Assembly: GCA_019456185.1 (NCBI GenBank)
Contig: VRUH01000025.1
Location: 10,281-52,683, forward strand
From: Candidatus Glassbacteria bacterium
GTDB lineage: Bacteria > Gemmatimonadota > Glassbacteria > GWA2-58-10
Direction: 5' to 3'
Length of the DNA stretch: 42,403 bases
Below the pieces are notes generated by a model, which was not told where the DNA came from, did not search any database, and worked only from the letters and a program-made list of their open reading frames with translations. The number at the start of each line of letters is the position of its first letter. Position 1 is the stretch's first letter. Positions 16,609 through 25,602 of the stretch are shown piece by piece. Both the position numbers and the translations under genes were made by a program.

Positions 16609-19305
16609 GTGGCCGAAAGGCTGGTACTGCTGGATGGATATGCGATGCTCTACCGGGCGTATTTCGCGTTCATCAACAATCCGCGCCGCACCTCGCGCGG
16701 CGAGAACACCAGCGCCGTGTTCGGCATGCTGCTGCAATTGGGCAAGCTGATGGAGGACTGCGAGCCGACCTACCTGGCCCTGGTGATGGATACATCCAAG
16801 CCCACTTTCCGCGACAAGCTCTACCCCGACTACAAGGCCACCCGCGAGAAAATGCCCGAGGAGATGCGCGAGCAGATCCCCTGGGCGCGCGAGCTGATGA
16901 CCGAGGGGCTGCGGGTGCCGATTATCGAGCTGGACGGCTACGAGGCGGACGATGTGATCGGCACGCTGTCCCGCCGGGCCGAGGCTGAGGGCGTGGAGTG
17001 CGTGATTGTCTCCGGTGACAAGGATTTCCACCAGTTGATTACTGACAAGGTGCTGCTCTATAACCGGAAGGGTCGCGGAGAGGAAAGCGAGTGGGTGGGA
17101 CCTGACAACGCCGGCGAACGCCTGGGCGTACCGCCGGAGAAAACTGTCGATTTCCTGGCCCTGACCGGCGACAGCTCCGACAACGTGCCCGGAGTCAAGG
17201 GCGTGGGCAAGGTGGCCGCCGCCAGGCTGCTGGCCCAATACGACTCCCTGGACGACATCTACGACCACCTCGGCGAGATCCCGCAGAAGGGGCTGAGAAA
17301 CAAGCTGGAGGAGGGACGCGAGAGCGCCCTGCTCAGCCGTCAACTGGTCACGATCATCACCGACCTGGATATCGATCTGGACTGGGATGACCTCAAGGTC
17401 TGCGAGCCGGACAGGGAAAAGCTGTCCGAACTGTTCGAAAAACTCGAATTCCGCACTCTTCGCGGACGCTTCGGGCTTGAGCCGGTCGTGAAGAAAACGG
17501 AGATGGTTGAAAAAGATTACCGGCTGGTCAAGGACCGCAGGGAGTTGGAGCAGGTTGTCGCAGAGCTGGTAAGGGCAAAAAAGTTCGCGGTGGATGTCGA
17601 AACCACCGGGCTCGACCCGATCTCCGTAGAACTGGTGGGGATCAGTCTCAGCTGCCGGGAGCACAGCGGATGGTACATCCCGGTGGCCCATTCCCAGGGA
17701 GTGAATGTCGAGCTGGCAACGGTCCGCGAGGTGCTGGGGCCCGTGCTGGCCGATGAGTCTGTCGGCTGCGTGGGGCAGAATATCAAATACGATTTCGTGG
17801 TGCTCGAGCGCGCCGGGCTGCCCGTGCGGGGAATCGTCGGCGACCCGATGATTGCCAGCTACCTGCTTGACCCCGGTCTGCGCTCCCGCAAGCTCGACGC
17901 CCTGGCCGAGAACCTGCTCGGTTACCGGATGAAGAGTTACACCGAGGTGGCGGGCGAGGGCAAGGAACAGGTGACTTTCGACATGGTGGGTCTGGACGAA
18001 GCGACATTCTATTCCGCCGAGGATGCGGATATCACGCTGATTATCGAAAATTTGCTCGACAGGAGGATGAAAGACGAGGGACTGGAAAAGCTGTACCGCG
18101 AGGTGGAACTGCCGCTGATCCCTGTGCTGGCCCGGATGGAGATGGAGGGCGTGGCCCTGGACGTGCCCTGCCTGGAAAGCATGAGCGGCCAGATGGAGCT
18201 GCGGCTGAATGCGCTGAAGCAAAAGGCCTGGGAACTGGCCGGCCACGAGTTCAATGTCAACAGCACCCAGCAGCTGGCAACGATCCTGTTCGATGAACTC
18301 GGGATCAAGCCGGTCAGGAAAACTAAAACCGGATTCAGCACCGACAGCGCCGTGCTGGAGCAGTTGTGGAACGAGTACCCGCTGCCGGGGATCATGCTCG
18401 AACTGCGCGAGGTGGCCAAGCTCAAGAGCACCTACGTGGACTCGCTGCCCCAGCAGGTTAACAGGCGCACCGGCAAGGTGCACACGTCGTTCAACCAGAT
18501 GGTGGCCGCCACGGGCAGGCTTTCGAGCAATAACCCGAACCTGCAGAATATCCCGATCCGCACCGAGGAGGGCCGGGCGATCCGCAAAGCTTTCGTACCC
18601 TCCGCGCCGAACCGTCTGCTGCTGTGCTGCGACTACAGCCAGATCGAGCTGAGGATACTGGCCCACCTCTCTGGCGATGAGTCGATGATCGAGGCGTTTA
18701 CCCGCGGAGTGGATATCCACACCGAAACCAGCGCCAGGCTGTTCGGGCTGGACCCCTCCGCTGTAACTCCGCAGCACCGTGCACGGGCCAAGACGATCAA
18801 TTTCGGGGTACTTTACGGCATGGGACCCCACCGGCTGAGCAACGAGCTGAAAATCCCCTACAAGGAAGCCAGGCAGTTTATCGACGACTATTTCGCGCGG
18901 TTCCCCAAGATCCGCGAATATCTCGACTCTCAGGTGGCGCAGGCCCGCGAGCAGGGCTGGGTCTCGACAATCATGGGCCGCAGGCGCAAGCTGCCCGATA
19001 TCAACAGCGGCAACCGGGTTCAGCGGCAGAGCGCGGAGAGGATGGCGCTCAACACACCGATCCAGGGCTCGGCGGCCGACCTGATCAAGGTGGCGATGAT
19101 TGAGGTGGACCGGGAATTGGCAAAAAAATTCCCCGAGGCGAAAATGATCCTCCAGGTGCATGACGAGCTGGTATTCGACGTGCCGGAGGGCCAGGTGGAC
19201 AGCGTGGCGGAACTGGTGGTGGACCTGATGGAGAACGCGTACACGCTGGACGTGCCGGTGAAAGTCGACTTGGGCACGGGTCGTAACTGGCTGGAATGCA
19301 AGTAA
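16609..19305 (+). CDS. polA: DNA polymerase I, 898 aa
   Basis: Repair and Okazaki-fragment polymerase. The N-terminal third is the 5'-3' exonuclease (LVLLDGYAMLYRAYFAF, DGYEADDVIGTL, VSGDKDFHQL). The middle keeps a complete proofreading exonuclease: DVETTGLDP, GQNIKYD and YSAEDAD. The polymerase has motif A DYSQIELRILAHLSGD, motif B RARAKTINFGVLYGMG and motif C LQVHDEL. The GTG at 16609, four bases after GGGAGG, gives the usual VAERLVLLDG start; the ATG 12 bases upstream lacks a ribosome binding site. coaE follows after 14 bp. A long open frame on the opposite strand is a codon-bias shadow. Confidence 0.97.
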   Translation: MAERLVLLDGYAMLYRAYFAFINNPRRTSRGENTSAVFGMLLQLGKLMEDCEPTYLALVMDTSKPTFRDKLYPDYKATREKMPEEMREQIPWARELMTEGLRVPIIELDGYEADDVIGTLSRRAEAEGVECVIVSGDKDFHQLITDKVLLYNRKGRGEESEWVGPDNAGERLGVPPEKTVDFLALTGDSSDNVPGVKGVGKVAAARLLAQYDSLDDIYDHLGEIPQKGLRNKLEEGRESALLSRQLVTIITDLDIDLDWDDLKVCEPDREKLSELFEKLEFRTLRGRFGLEPVVKKTEMVEKDYRLVKDRRELEQVVAELVRAKKFAVDVETTGLDPISVELVGISLSCREHSGWYIPVAHSQGVNVELATVREVLGPVLADESVGCVGQNIKYDFVVLERAGLPVRGIVGDPMIASYLLDPGLRSRKLDALAENLLGYRMKSYTEVAGEGKEQVTFDMVGLDEATFYSAEDADITLIIENLLDRRMKDEGLEKLYREVELPLIPVLARMEMEGVALDVPCLESMSGQMELRLNALKQKAWELAGHEFNVNSTQQLATILFDELGIKPVRKTKTGFSTDSAVLEQLWNEYPLPGIMLELREVAKLKSTYVDSLPQQVNRRTGKVHTSFNQMVAATGRLSSNNPNLQNIPIRTEEGRAIRKAFVPSAPNRLLLCCDYSQIELRILAHLSGDESMIEAFTRGVDIHTETSARLFGLDPSAVTPQHRARAKTINFGVLYGMGPHRLSNELKIPYKEARQFIDDYFARFPKIREYLDSQVAQAREQGWVSTIMGRRRKLPDINSGNRVQRQSAERMALNTPIQGSAADLIKVAMIEVDRELAKKFPEAKMILQVHDELVFDVPEGQVDSVAELVVDLMENAYTLDVPVKVDLGTGRNWLECK

Positions 19306-19319
19306 ACGGCGGAGGCGAG

Positions 19320-19922
19320 ATGCCGGCGATCGGACTGACGGGAAATATCGGCTCGGGCAAGAGCACTGTGGCCGGGATCTGGAAGGAAAAGCGGGGCGCG
19401 ATGGTGATCGACGCCGACCGGATCGGCAGCGAGGCGGTGGTCCCGGGCAGCGAGGCGCTGGGCAGGCTGGCCGCCCATTTCGGCGACCAGGTGCTGCTGA
19501 GCGACGGGACTCTCAACCGCCGCCGCACAGCCGAACTCGCGTTCCGTAATGACACCGACCGTCAGGTGCTGAATTCGGTCGTCCACCCGGAGATAATCCG
19601 CCGGATCGGGCTGGAGATGGCGGCGGCGCGTAAAGCCCGGGTAAAAGCGGTGGTGGTTGACGCGGCGCTGATTTTCGAGTTCGGGTTCGATAACCATGTC
19701 GACTTGCTGGTGGTGGTGGATGCGCCGCGGGAGATCAGGATCGAGCGGATGCTGGCCAAAGGGAAAATGGACCGGGAAACCGTGGAGCGGGTGATGGAGG
19801 TCCAGATGCCGCCGGAGGAGATGCGCAAGAAAGCCGACTATGTGCTGCTGAACGAGGGCAGCCTGGACACCCTGGAAACCGCAGCGCTGGAGCTTTACGA
19901 CCGGCTGGTACCCAAAGTTTAA
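19320..19922 (+). CDS. coaE: Dephospho-CoA kinase, 200 aa
   Basis: Last step of coenzyme A synthesis, phosphorylating dephospho-CoA on the ribose. P-loop GLTGNIGSGKST at residues 5-16, then VIDADRIG and VVHPEI, all family hallmarks, and a lid region rich in Arg/Lys. ATG 19320 with GGAGG upstream is preferred over an ATG 24 bases earlier that overlaps polA. It is co-transcribed with polA, a common bacterial pairing. Confidence 0.93.
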   Translation: MPAIGLTGNIGSGKSTVAGIWKEKRGAMVIDADRIGSEAVVPGSEALGRLAAHFGDQVLLSDGTLNRRRTAELAFRNDTDRQVLNSVVHPEIIRRIGLEMAAARKARVKAVVVDAALIFEFGFDNHVDLLVVVDAPREIRIERMLAKGKMDRETVERVMEVQMPPEEMRKKADYVLLNEGSLDTLETAALELYDRLVPKV

Positions 19923-20015
19923 TATATATCTTTGTGTAGAGAGAACCTTGTGTTTCCCCCGTAAAGAAGCGCAGCATGCCGTGTTCCTGCAATACTAAAA
20001 TTAATATAGCTGATT

Positions 20016-20774
20016 TTACAGCGTTAGCCTGCCGCCCAGCTTCCCGTATACTTCCCCGCCGCTTTTGCCGATCTCGATCCCCAGGTGCAATACCAGCAGG
20101 TTCCACTCCAGCCCGCCGTAGAACACGCCCTCGGACTCATCCCTGCTCCAGTTGGCCCCTGTATCGCTGACCTCGATAGCGCTGATATTTACGCCGATAC
20201 CGGCGTAGGGTGTGACCACGAACAGGTTCTTACTGATATCGGCGCGCAACGCCCAGGTAGAGAACTCGATATCGGGTGCCAGCAGGTCGGTCGGCAGGGC
20301 GATTATTTTAAGGCCGCCGGTTTTATGGTAGCCGGCGGTCACTGAAATAGCCGGGGCGTTGATCGAGTTGCGCAGGATACCCAGCCGGACTCCGCCGCCC
20401 ACATGGGCGACGTCGGTCGGGACCTCGCCGTTGAGGAACATCTGGCCGGCCTTGAAATAGACGTCCAGCGAGCCGACCCCGTGGATTCCCGGTCCCAGCG
20501 TGGTGCCTTCGAGAATTCCCAGCCGCAGGACCGCGCTGTAGCTGCCGGCGTTGAACTCGTCGCTGTCCACGTCGGGGCGGAGATAGGTCCCGTCGACACC
20601 GAGCGAGAAATGGCCCAGCCCGCCCAGTGTGTTGGCGCTGGCCGAGACGATATTGCCGCCGGCCGAGAGAGCGCCGAACCAGCCCGATGACCCCTCGTAC
20701 TTGGTCTGGGCGCGTACGCCTTCGGCAGAAAGAAAGACCAGCAGGGTTAACACCAATTTTCCAAAAGTTCTCAT
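20016..20774 (-). CDS. Predicted outer-membrane beta-barrel or secreted protein, 252 aa
   Basis: I do not recognise a named family. A signal peptide (RTFGKLVLTLLVFLSAEGVRAQ) is followed by alternating hydrophobic strands with many Gly and aromatic residues, and the chain ends GGRLTL, as in small outer-membrane barrels. GGAGG precedes the ATG at 20774; the frame stays open upstream into purM but without a signal peptide at the start. It lies 25 bp after purM and is probably the last gene of that transcript. Confidence 0.7.
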   Translation of the reverse strand: MRTFGKLVLTLLVFLSAEGVRAQTKYEGSSGWFGALSAGGNIVSASANTLGGLGHFSLGVDGTYLRPDVDSDEFNAGSYSAVLRLGILEGTTLGPGIHGVGSLDVYFKAGQMFLNGEVPTDVAHVGGGVRLGILRNSINAPAISVTAGYHKTGGLKIIALPTDLLAPDIEFSTWALRADISKNLFVVTPYAGIGVNISAIEVSDTGANWSRDESEGVFYGGLEWNLLVLHLGIEIGKSGGEVYGKLGGRLTL

Positions 20775-20799
20775 TTCCAGCCTCCACCGGATATTAGCG

Positions 20800-21846
20800 C
20801 TAAAGATAGACAACCCTTCCGTCGCCAGCGGCAATGCGGCCGATAATCCTGGCTTCCTCGCCCTGCATGCCGATAGCACCCGCCACCTCGTCCAGGTTAT
20901 CCTCGGCCACGAAAACCACCATGCCGATGCCCATGTTGAACACGCGGCAGGCCTCCATCTCGTCGACCCCGCCCTCATCGACCAGCACCTCGAACAGCCG
21001 GGGGACATCCCAGCTCGCGGTTTCGATCTCTGCGTGCATGCCGGTGCCGAACACGCGCGGCAGGTTGTCGGTCAGGCCGCCGCCGGTTATATGCGCGGCA
21101 GCGTCAATCAACTCACGCGCCAGCAGGATTTCCAGCGGCTTCTTGTAGCTCTTGTGCACCGCCAGCAGCGCCTCGCCGACAGTCTCGCCCTTGCCGCCCG
21201 GCAGGGGATCGTGAACGTCCAGACCCATCTGTTGGAACAGCACTTTGCGCGCCAGCGAATAGCCGTTGGTGTGCAGTCCGGAGGACGGCATGCCCACCAG
21301 GATGTGCCCCGGTTTCACGCGCTCGCCGGTGAGCAGGCGCTTGCGCTCGGCCACCCCGACGATAAACCCGGCCAGGTCGTAATCGCCGGGAGCGTAAAGG
21401 TCGGGCATCTCGGCAGTTTCGCCGCCCAGCAGGGCCACGCCGTTTTCCTTGCAGCCATCGATAAACCCCGTCATCACTTCGTCGATATGAGCAGGTTCCA
21501 GCTTGCCGGTGCTGATATAGTCCATGAAAAACAGCGGCCGCGCGCCCTGGACCATGATATCGTCCACGCAGTGATTGACCAGGCAGCGGCCCACCGTGTC
21601 GTGACGGCCGGCTTTCTGCGCCACAATCAGCTTGGTCCCGACCCCGTCGGCGCTGCTGATCAGCACGGGCTCTTCCATCTCCAGACCGGCCAGGGAGAAC
21701 ATCCCGCCGAAATTGCCCACATCACTGAGGACGCCCTCGGTAAATGTCTCCTTGACCCGTGCCTTGAACCGGCTGAGCGCGTCGCTGGCGGCGTCGATAT
21801 CGACCCCGGCTCGCTTGTAGGCGTCCTGCTTTTTGTCGGCGCTCAC
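20800..21846 (-). CDS. purM: Phosphoribosylformylglycinamidine cyclo-ligase (AIR synthetase), 348 aa
   Basis: Closes the imidazole ring in purine synthesis, using ATP. Family motifs include SSADGVGTKLIVAQ, NHCVDDIMVQGARPLFFMDY, LLGGETAEMPDLY and SSGLHTNGYSLAR, followed by HITGGGLTDNLPR. Length is standard. It has a GTG start with GGAG nine bases upstream, 20 bp after the PfkB kinase gene. Confidence 0.97.
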   Translation of the reverse strand: MSADKKQDAYKRAGVDIDAASDALSRFKARVKETFTEGVLSDVGNFGGMFSLAGLEMEEPVLISSADGVGTKLIVAQKAGRHDTVGRCLVNHCVDDIMVQGARPLFFMDYISTGKLEPAHIDEVMTGFIDGCKENGVALLGGETAEMPDLYAPGDYDLAGFIVGVAERKRLLTGERVKPGHILVGMPSSGLHTNGYSLARKVLFQQMGLDVHDPLPGGKGETVGEALLAVHKSYKKPLEILLARELIDAAAHITGGGLTDNLPRVFGTGMHAEIETASWDVPRLFEVLVDEGGVDEMEACRVFNMGIGMVVFVAEDNLDEVAGAIGMQGEEARIIGRIAAGDGRVVYL

Positions 21847-21866
21847 TTTTTTTAAGCTCCGCGGTT

Positions 21867-22781
21867 TCAGTTGAACCTGACCAGCCGGCGGAATTTTTCC
21901 ACCCGGTTTTCGATATCATCGATGGTGATTTCCTGCAGTCGCCTGGTGCTGAAATCCTCGCAACAGAAGCTTGCCATCGCGCTGCCGTAGACCGCGGCGG
22001 TTTTCATCGACTCGGCGGACTTGTCGCCGGTGCGATGCAGCCAGGCCGTGAACCCGGCGGCGAACGTATCGCCCGCGCCGGTGGGATCGACCACGCGCAG
22101 CAGCGGGTAGCCCGGCACCGCGAAATACTCATCGCCCAGGGCCAGCAGCGCGCCGTGCTCACCCTTTTTAAGCACCACGTATTCCGGTCCCATCCGCTGG
22201 ATATCCAACAGGATATCGGTAACGTTCAGTTTGCCGGTCAGCTGACGGCCCTCATCGTCGTTGAGGATCAGCACGTTGGAGCGGGCGATCACTTTTTCCA
22301 GGTTCTCCCTGTCGCTGGAGATCCAGAAATTCATCGTGTCGGCCACCACCAGGTCCGGGTTGTCCAGCGCATCGAGCACCATCAACTGCTGCGGCGGATC
22401 GACATTGGCCAGGCAGACAGTCCGGCAGGCCCGGTAGCTCTCGGGCACGTCGGGCAGGTTGTCGGCGATCACGCCCAGATCGGTGAAGGTGGTGTCCCGC
22501 TTGTTGATATCATCGTGGTACTTGCCGCCCCAGCGGAAAGTATCGCCCTCGACCACTTTCACGCCCTCGGTGTCCAGCCCGGGGCGGTCGAACTCGGCCC
22601 AGCGGTCGAAATCAGTGCCCACCAGGCTCACCAGGTTCACGGGCGCTAACAGGCTGCCGGCAATCGCGAAAAATGTTCCGCTGCCGCCCATGGCCTCCTC
22701 GGCCTTGCCGTAAGGAGTTTCAACAGTGTCTATGCCGATCGTGCCGACAGCCACTATCCCGTCACTTTTAGCAACTGCCAT
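21867..22781 (-). CDS. PfkB-family carbohydrate or nucleoside kinase, 304 aa
   Basis: Ribokinase-like fold: GGSGTFFAIAGSLLA near the N-terminus and the anion-hole/catalytic signature DPTGAGDTFAAGF near residue 230 with its Asp base. VVLKKGEHGALL precedes it. Substrate specificity cannot be read; ribose, fructose-phosphate or adenosine are all possible in this family, and the purM neighbour hints at nucleoside metabolism. GAGGAT ribosome binding site. It lies 17 bp after argS. Confidence 0.88.
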   Translation of the reverse strand: MAVAKSDGIVAVGTIGIDTVETPYGKAEEAMGGSGTFFAIAGSLLAPVNLVSLVGTDFDRWAEFDRPGLDTEGVKVVEGDTFRWGGKYHDDINKRDTTFTDLGVIADNLPDVPESYRACRTVCLANVDPPQQLMVLDALDNPDLVVADTMNFWISSDRENLEKVIARSNVLILNDDEGRQLTGKLNVTDILLDIQRMGPEYVVLKKGEHGALLALGDEYFAVPGYPLLRVVDPTGAGDTFAAGFTAWLHRTGDKSAESMKTAAVYGSAMASFCCEDFSTRRLQEITIDDIENRVEKFRRLVRFN

Positions 22782-22798
22782 ATCCTCAGCTCTCCCGG

Positions 22799-24505
22799 TT
22801 ACATTTTTTCAGGGGCGGTTATCCCCAGCAATTCAAGTCCGTTGGCCATCACCCTGCGCACGCAGTCGGCCAGGTAAAGCCGGTCGCGCGATAGTTCCGG
22901 CGCGGCAGAGTCGACAATCCGGTGTTTCTGATACCAGGCATGGAACAATCCGGCCAGCTCCTCGAGGTGTTCGGTCAGCAGGTGGGGCGAGAGCGCATGG
23001 GCCACCCGCTCCACCAGCGCCGGGTATGCGGCCAGATGGACAGCCAGTTCAACCTCTTCCCGCTCCTTGAGCAGAGACGGCTCGTGGCCGCGCCAGCTTT
23101 GACGGTTACCGTCCCAGACACCGGCTTCCCGCGCCGTGGGCGTGAGGTTGCAGGTTCTGGCATGCACGTACTGGCAATAGTAGACCGGGTTCTCGTTGGA
23201 ATGTTTGCGCGCCAGGTCCAGGTCGAATACGAGGTGGCTGTCGGCCTTGCGCATCACGAAGAAATAGCGGGCCACATCCACGCCCACTTCCCTGCACAGC
23301 TCGGCCAGGGTGATAAACTTGCCGGCGCGGGTGCTCATTTTAATCTGTTCGCCGCCCTCGGTAAAACTCACCATCTGGTGGATCACATAACGCAGCCAGT
23401 GATCCGGATAACCCAGCATCCTTATCCCGGCGGTCATGCGGGGCACATAGCCGTGGTGGTCGGCGCCGTGGATATTGATTGCCTCGTCGAACCCGCGCTC
23501 GTGTTTGTTGAGGTGATAGGCCAGATCGGGCAGGAAGTAAGTGGGCTCGCCGGTGCTTTTGACAATCACCCGGTCCTCGTCGTCGCCGTATTCACTGGTT
23601 TTGCACCACACGGCACCTTCTTTTTCGTAGCTGAGTCCTTTGTCATGCAGCAGCCCCAGCAGCTTGTCGATCCGGCTTTTGGGCTTGTCCTCCGGGCCTT
23701 CGTGTTGGTCCTTGCGGTAGAGATCGCTTTCGAGCGACCAGACGTCGAATGTGAGTTTGAAATTTTGCAGATCCTCGTCGATCATCCGCCGTATCCGTTC
23801 GGCGGCGTACTCGCGGAAAATACGCAGGCTTTCCTCGTCGACCGCCTCCGCTGCATTGGCGGGGAGGTATTTAGGTCCGTGTTCGTTGTCGAACTCTGCG
23901 GCGATTTCCAGCAGGTATTCGCCCTGGTAGCCGTTTTCGGGAAAGGGGAAAGCCGGATCGTGGCGCTGTATATATCGGGCGCGCAGGCTGTGGCCCAGGA
24001 TGTTCATCTGGTTGCCGGCGTCGTTGTAGTAATACTCCCGGGTCACATCCGCGCCGCGGGCGGCCAGCAGGGAGCAGAGCACATCGCCCAGGGCCGCCTG
24101 CCTGCCGTGGCCGATCGTGAGCGGACCGGTGGGGTTGGAGCTGACGAACTCAACTACAACCTTATGCCCTTCCAGCTCGTTACCCCGCCCGTATTTGTCT
24201 CCCTCACGCTGAATCGCACTCAGTTGGCCGAAACTCCAGACCGGGGAGATACGGAAGTTGAGAAAGCCGTTGGGGGCAACCTCGACACAGTCCACGAAAT
24301 CCTTGTCGAACTTCAGCCTGCCGGCGATATCTTCGGCGATCAGCGCTGGTTTCCTGCGCAGCACGCGCGCCAGCAGAAAGGCGGCGTTGACAGCCAGGTC
24401 TCCGTGGGCGGGGTCTTTCGGTTTTTCGATTACGTAATCCGGAGTTTCCGGGAGCTGCATCTCTTCCAGGGCTCTGTCCACAGCCTGTTTGATAATATCT
24501 TTCAT
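22799..24505 (-). CDS. argS: Arginyl-tRNA synthetase, 568 aa
   Basis: Class I synthetase charging tRNA-Arg. The N-terminal Add1 domain is followed by SNPTGPLTIGHGR (122-135), the HIGH-type motif. The KMSKS-equivalent is IKMSTRAGKF. The C-terminal anticodon-binding DALR domain ends in the usual ANGLELLGI then PEKM. First gene of an argS-pfkB-purM-barrel cluster on the minus strand. The ribosome binding site is weak (GGTAAAG). Confidence 0.97.
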   Translation of the reverse strand: MKDIIKQAVDRALEEMQLPETPDYVIEKPKDPAHGDLAVNAAFLLARVLRRKPALIAEDIAGRLKFDKDFVDCVEVAPNGFLNFRISPVWSFGQLSAIQREGDKYGRGNELEGHKVVVEFVSSNPTGPLTIGHGRQAALGDVLCSLLAARGADVTREYYYNDAGNQMNILGHSLRARYIQRHDPAFPFPENGYQGEYLLEIAAEFDNEHGPKYLPANAAEAVDEESLRIFREYAAERIRRMIDEDLQNFKLTFDVWSLESDLYRKDQHEGPEDKPKSRIDKLLGLLHDKGLSYEKEGAVWCKTSEYGDDEDRVIVKSTGEPTYFLPDLAYHLNKHERGFDEAINIHGADHHGYVPRMTAGIRMLGYPDHWLRYVIHQMVSFTEGGEQIKMSTRAGKFITLAELCREVGVDVARYFFVMRKADSHLVFDLDLARKHSNENPVYYCQYVHARTCNLTPTAREAGVWDGNRQSWRGHEPSLLKEREEVELAVHLAAYPALVERVAHALSPHLLTEHLEELAGLFHAWYQKHRIVDSAAPELSRDRLYLADCVRRVMANGLELLGITAPEKM

Positions 24506-24667
24506 CTTTACCGCTGATTGGTTATTTTGTGCGTTCGTACCAGAGGGGCCAGCCCGCAGGGGGGGGCTTTACCCCAACACAATCACCCGTTCCGCAAAGC
24601 AAGAAATATACAGCAAAACAGTGGATTTCGCAAAGGTTGGGACGGCTGCCGGAGTTGCGTGGCAATC

Positions 24668-24697
24668 TTGACAGGTAGCCGATAAGACGTTTATATT
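24668..24697 (+). promoter_or_regulatory. Sigma-70-type promoter of rpmH
   Basis: TTGACA (24668-24673), an 18-bp spacer and TATATT (24692-24697) lie about 70 bp upstream of rpmH. Confidence 0.65.
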
Positions 24698-24764
24698 TAC
24701 CGCTTTACCGCTATCGGAATGAGGAAAACAGTTACCGGTCTCGCTTCTAGGGGAGTTTTATCAG

Positions 24765-24899
24765 ATGAAGAGGACGTTTCAGCCCAGCAACCGCAAGAAA
24801 AAGAACAAGCACGGATTCCGTGCGCGGATGGCTACCAAGGGCGGCCGCAAGGTTATCCGCCGCCGCCGCGCCCGCGGCCGCAAGCGCCTGTCTGCCTGA
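24765..24899 (+). CDS. rpmH: 50S ribosomal protein L34, 44 aa
   Basis: [17 protein letters not shown] at the start and arginine-rich [17 protein letters not shown] at the end are diagnostic for L34, a large-subunit rRNA-binding protein. First gene of the conserved rpmH-rnpA-yidD-yidC order. TAGGGGAG lies about ten bases before the ATG. Confidence 0.97.
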   Translation: MKRTFQPSNRKKKNKHGFRARMATKGGRKVIRRRRARGRKRLSA

Positions 24900-24941
24900 T
24901 TCGCCGGAAAAGTGGGACCTTAAGCCCCGGAGCCTGCCGCG

Positions 24942-25286
24942 ATGGGTTTTCCCCGAAAGTCGTCCCTCCGGTCAAGTGAGACGATCGGCAAGGTGATCAG
25001 AAACGGAAAATGCATTACCAGCGGCCCGCTGAAACTGCACGTGATGGCAACCGGAGTTGGTGAGCGCAACCTGTTCGCTTTCGCAATCCCCAGGTACGGC
25101 CACAGTATTGTCGAGCGCAACCGGCTCAGGCGCAGGCTGCAGGAACTTGTCCGCCAGCTTCCTTTAGCGGAGGATGGACAACTGGCTGTGCTGAGATGCG
25201 GTCCCCGGGCCTATGAGCTCGAGTACAGCGAACTGAAAACTGGTTATGACCGGCTGGTTAACCGGATATCCGCGGACAAGCGGTGA
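24942..25286 (+). CDS. rnpA: Ribonuclease P protein component, 114 aa
   Basis: Protein subunit of RNase P, which trims the 5' end of tRNAs. The family signature RNRLRRRLQEL (about 59-69) and the basic N-terminus ending in the GKVIRNGK region fit, with length near the norm. It lies 42 bp after rpmH in the same transcript. Confidence 0.94.
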   Translation: MGFPRKSSLRSSETIGKVIRNGKCITSGPLKLHVMATGVGERNLFAFAIPRYGHSIVERNRLRRRLQELVRQLPLAEDGQLAVLRCGPRAYELEYSELKTGYDRLVNRISADKR

Positions 25287-25328
25287 TCGGTCCGGAGCAC
25301 GAGCCGTTTTTTTTTGAGGTGGCGAGTC

Positions 25329-25559
25329 ATGTTCGCAGCAATGACAGGAGCAGTACAAAAAGCGATGGCGGGGACAGTGGGGCTTTACCAGCTTACAGTC
25401 AGCAGGCTCTTTCCGTCCTCCTGCCGGTTTTACCCGTCATGCTCCGAATATGCCCGGCTGAGCCTGCTCAAGTACGGACCCCTCAAAGGGTTGTGGCGCA
25501 GCGTCGTCCGTCTGAGCAAGTGCCATCCCTTCCATCCGGGCGGAGTTGATCACCCTTGA
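25329..25559 (+). CDS. yidD: Membrane protein insertion efficiency factor YidD, 76 aa
   Basis: A small amphipathic protein that aids YidC-dependent insertion. The conserved core [24 protein letters not shown] with its three Cys and the C-terminal [13 protein letters not shown] are clear. ATG 25329 has GAGGTGG upstream; an in-frame TTG at 25314 is less likely. It sits between rnpA and yidC as expected. Confidence 0.93.
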   Translation: MFAAMTGAVQKAMAGTVGLYQLTVSRLFPSSCRFYPSCSEYARLSLLKYGPLKGLWRSVVRLSKCHPFHPGGVDHP

Positions 25560-25602
25560 GCAGACGAACAAATTTTAAGTTGATGATTCAGGTGAGGAGA
25601 TA

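Noticed and set aside
16432-19161. About 900-codon open frame opposite polA
   Set aside because: Mirrors the codon bias of polA, which has every expected motif; the antisense product has no recognisable domain.
22922-24517. Long plus-strand frame opposite argS
   Set aside because: Shadow of argS; no domain and no ribosome binding site.
24506-24764. Chromosome origin next to rpmH
   Set aside because: No TTATCCACA-type DnaA boxes or AT-rich unwinding region, and dnaA is not beside rpmH here.
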